Shown here in pieces: positions 14,009 through 16,351 of a stretch of DNA of 16,351 bases (position 1 is the stretch's first letter; each line of letters begins with the position of its first letter). The translations under genes and the position numbers were made by a program. Source of the stretch: PVC group bacterium (GTDB lineage: Bacteria > Verrucomicrobiota > Kiritimatiellia > UBA8416 > PXDI01); NCBI GenBank assembly GCA_003565095.1, contig PXDI01000378.1, positions 1 to 16,351 on the forward strand, given 5' to 3'. Below the pieces are notes generated by a model. It was not told the DNA's origin. It made no database searches and saw only the letters and a list, made by a program, of their open reading frames with translations.

Positions 14009-15829
14009 TTGAAAGTGCTGGAACGTTTATTTGGCCGGGATGATGTCGTTGAATACTGGCGTCTGGTGGTACTGAGTGTGGTTGTCGGTGCGGTTGCCGG
14101 GCTTGGTGCTGCGGGGCTGTATTGGCTGATTGATGCAATGCGTTATTTGCTGATGGAGGGAATTGCCGGCTATCATCCTCAGGGGCCGGGCGGTGAGCCG
14201 CCGTTGTTTCCGCCGCTTAATGTTGCATTCAGGCGGGAGGCATTGCTGGTTCTGCCGGCGGCCGGCGGATTGCTCGGCGGTTGGCTGGTGGCAAATTTTG
14301 CACCGGAAGCGGCGGGTCACGGTACCGATGCGGCAATCGAAGCTTATCATTATCATGACGGACGTGTTCGCGGAAGGGTTCCGATCATTAAGGCCATCGC
14401 TTCGGCCATTACGATTGGTTCGGGCGGCTCGGCCGGTCGTGAAGGCCCGATTGCCCAGATCGGGGCGGGTTTCGGTTCGCAGTTGGCAAACTGGCTGTCG
14501 TTAAGCGGCAAAGACCGCCGCATCTTAATGGCTGCCGGTATGGCCGGTGGGGTCGGGGCGATTTTCAACGCCCCGCTTGCGGGTGCAATCTTTGCCGCGG
14601 AAGTTATGTACCGCGATCTCGATTTCGAATATGAAGTGCTGGTCCCGGCAATTATCTCATCAGTTGTAGCCTACGCGGTTTTTACGATTCCATTCGGCTG
14701 GGAACCGTTGTTTGTGACTCCGTCGTTTGCATTCCGCAATATCTGGCATTTGTTGCCATATCTGCCGTTGGCATTAGTGGTTTCCGGCGGCAGTCTGATT
14801 TATGTAAAAGTCTTTTACAAGGTTCATCATCTGTTTGGGCGCAGCCGCATTCAGCCATGGCTGAAACCGGCGCTGGGCGGTCTGGTGGTCGGTTTGATCG
14901 GGTATTATATTCCTGAGACGCTGGGAGCCGGTGCCGGCATACTGCAGCGGGCGCTGGTAACCGGCCATGAACTTGAAGGCGATTTCGGCGGGATCGGTAT
15001 TCGTTTGCTGCTGCTGGTGGCTTTTGGCAAAATTCTGACCACGGCGTTTTCGGTGGGTTCCGGCGGCTCAGGCGGTGTGTTCGGTCCGGCAATTGTGATT
15101 GGCGGGGCGCTGGGCGGAGTAGTGGGCCAACTGACCGCTTTACTGTTTCCCGCTTTGGATATTCAGCCGGGGGCGTTTGTTCTGGTGGGGATGGCCGGCT
15201 TTTTTGCGGCGGCGGCCAATACGCCGATTTCAACCATTATCATGGTTAGCGAAATGACCGGCAATTACCATCTGCTGGTTCCTTCCATGCTGGTGTGCTT
15301 TCTCTCATATCTAATGTTGCGGCATGTGCAATTATACGAAAAGCAGTTACCAAACCGTTTTGAGGCTCCGGTACATCTGGCGCACATGATGGAAGCGACC
15401 CTGCGGCAGTTGACGGTTGCGGATGTGTCCGGCTGGCGCGAGAGCGATACCGCCGGGTTGCTGATCAATGATACCGATGGTGTCGGAACCATCCGTGAGC
15501 GTTTTACCACCACTGCGCGGACAACCGTGCCGGTTATTGATAAACAGGGCAGGCTGTGCGGGGTGATTTACCGCCGCGAAATGCAGGCAATGCTGATGGC
15601 CCATTCAGCGCTCGGTCCGCTGGTTCTCGCGACCGATTTTGCACAGCCGGCGGTTACTGTTTGCAGTACTGATTTTCTGATATCCGCCCTGCAGAAGCTG
15701 ACCGCTCACGATATCCGTGAGCTGGTGGTGGTCGATCCGGATGATCCGCGTAAAATTACCGGAGTGATTACTAATCACGATATCATGGCCGCCTACCACC
15801 GCCGTGCAACCGAAGATAAAGCAGTCTAA
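14009..15829 (+). CDS. CLC-type chloride channel/transporter with C-terminal CBS domains
   Basis: The roughly 606-residue protein has the CLC membrane domain (about 15-440) and two CBS domains (about 465-600). The three anion-path signatures are visible: GSGGSAGREGP with gating glutamate Glu145, IFNAPLAGAIFAAEVMY, and GSGGSGGVFGPAIVIGG. CLC proteins pass Cl- or exchange it for H+. At the position of the E. coli internal proton glutamate (E203) this protein has Val199, preceded by Glu198, a point discussed in the findings. The CBS pair ends VVVDPDDPRKITGVITNHDIM and may bind adenine nucleotides. The reading frame is open back into the DAHP synthase gene (to 13889), but a TTG at 14009 with AAGGAG 9 nt upstream is preferred. 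It ends in a 3-nt overlap (15827-15829) with the convergent prolyl-tRNA synthetase gene. Confidence 0.92.
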   Translation: MKVLERLFGRDDVVEYWRLVVLSVVVGAVAGLGAAGLYWLIDAMRYLLMEGIAGYHPQGPGGEPPLFPPLNVAFRREALLVLPAAGGLLGGWLVANFAPEAAGHGTDAAIEAYHYHDGRVRGRVPIIKAIASAITIGSGGSAGREGPIAQIGAGFGSQLANWLSLSGKDRRILMAAGMAGGVGAIFNAPLAGAIFAAEVMYRDLDFEYEVLVPAIISSVVAYAVFTIPFGWEPLFVTPSFAFRNIWHLLPYLPLALVVSGGSLIYVKVFYKVHHLFGRSRIQPWLKPALGGLVVGLIGYYIPETLGAGAGILQRALVTGHELEGDFGGIGIRLLLLVAFGKILTTAFSVGSGGSGGVFGPAIVIGGALGGVVGQLTALLFPALDIQPGAFVLVGMAGFFAAAANTPISTIIMVSEMTGNYHLLVPSMLVCFLSYLMLRHVQLYEKQLPNRFEAPVHLAHMMEATLRQLTVADVSGWRESDTAGLLINDTDGVGTIRERFTTTARTTVPVIDKQGRLCGVIYRREMQAMLMAHSALGPLVLATDFAQPAVTVCSTDFLISALQKLTAHDIRELVVVDPDDPRKITGVITNHDIMAAYHRRATEDKAV

Positions 15830-16351
15830 ACTGCCGGCTGCAAAGCATTGATGATTGCATCGCATGCTTCCGAGACTGCAACCAGACTGGCTTCTTTTTG
15901 GGTTCGGGGCTTGATTTCGATCTGTCCCTTGGCCAGCGAACGTTCGCTGACTACCACGCGTACCGGCAGTCCAATCAGGTCGGCATCCTTAAATTTCACT
16001 CCCGGGCGTTCTTCGCGGTCATCAACCAGCACGCTCAATCCGCGTGAGCTAAGCTGCTGTTCCAGCTCAGCGGTTACCCGCCGGCATTCTTCGTTGGCGG
16101 GGGAAAGCGGCAGTAAGGCAATATCATACGGTGCAACCCCGGCAGGCCATACAATGCCGTTACTATCGTGGCTCTGCTCAATCACGGCTTGTAGTGTACG
16201 AGTGACCCCGATGCCGTAGCAGCCCATCACCATAGTATGTGTTTCGCCGTTGGCGTCCAGATACTGCGCTTCGAAGGCTTCGCTGTATTTTGTTCCCAGT
16301 TTGAAAACATGGCCGACTTCAATACCGCGTTTTTCGTCGAGTTCCGCACCG
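15826..16351 (-). CDS. proS: Prolyl-tRNA synthetase, C-terminal part (cut by window edge)
   Basis: The last 174 codons of a class II prolyl-tRNA synthetase run leftward from beyond the window. The visible part includes GHVFKLGTKYSEAF and MVMGCYGIGVTR, the end of the catalytic core with class II motif 3. The HGTP anticodon-binding domain follows: GIVWPAGVAPYDIALLPLS, then VLVDDREERPGVKFKDADLIGLP and a short C-terminal helix. GHVFKLGTKYS following an insertion-type sequence suggests the bacterial (ProS type 1, editing-domain) form, but the insert itself is outside the window. No internal start should be used; the frame is open to base 16351. It converges on the CLC gene, the stops sharing bases 15826-15829, and no terminator lies between. 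Confidence 0.96.
   Translation of the reverse strand, partial: GAELDEKRGIEVGHVFKLGTKYSEAFEAQYLDANGETHTMVMGCYGIGVTRTLQAVIEQSHDSNGIVWPAGVAPYDIALLPLSPANEECRRVTAELEQQLSSRGLSVLVDDREERPGVKFKDADLIGLPVRVVVSERSLAKGQIEIKPRTQKEASLVAVSEACDAIINALQPAV

Overview
The window looks like a moderately GC-rich bacterial chromosome segment from a Gram-negative-type organism. It has apolipoprotein N-acyltransferase, an exported LolA-like protein, a WaaE-like glycosyltransferase and a small PUR-family nucleic-acid-binding protein. Together with the degenerate four-helix-bundle relic in heptad repeats, this is compatible with the PVC superphylum (Kiritimatiellota/Verrucomicrobiota-like). That placement is an inference from gene content, not a proof.

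Layout. Bases 1-258 hold no intact gene. They contain a 90-bp relic of a four-helix-bundle (23S intervening-sequence type) gene between inverted 7-bp repeats, then a small direct repeat and a hairpin. Next come a cytoplasmic parvulin-type prolyl isomerase (+, 259-1194), a convergent TauE/SafE-type permease (-, 1210-1992) and a divergent lnt (+, 2141-3886). The 3' end of lnt runs into a non-coding, nested palindromic element of about 340 bp (3831-4171) that resembles a MITE. A plausible sigma70 promoter sits at the element's right edge. Downstream is a tight six-gene operon (4242-9349): PUR-family protein, LolA-like exported protein, two CNNM/CorC-type membrane proteins, a zinc-ribbon/TM/OB-fold protein and a TctA-like permease. 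The last five are joined by 4-nt or 1-nt stop/start overlaps.

A GT2 glycosyltransferase (-, 9276-10148) overlaps the operon's last gene by 74 bp tail to tail. Divergent from it is a second transcription unit: an unusual OYE-type flavin oxidoreductase fused to a GltD-like Fe-S/FAD/NAD(P)H module (10307-12916), a class I DAHP synthase overlapping it by 4 nt, and a CLC chloride channel/transporter with a CBS tail. The window ends inside prolyl-tRNA synthetase (-), whose stop overlaps the CLC stop.

Most genes are ordinary housekeeping or envelope functions. The things most worth a second look are the palindromic element that supplies the C-terminus of Lnt and possibly the promoter of the next operon, the OYE-GltD fusion with three cysteine clusters, and the conserved-looking but functionally unclear CNNM-CNNM-OB-TctA cluster. 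I saw no CRISPR array, tRNA, rRNA, phage gene or recognisable defence system.
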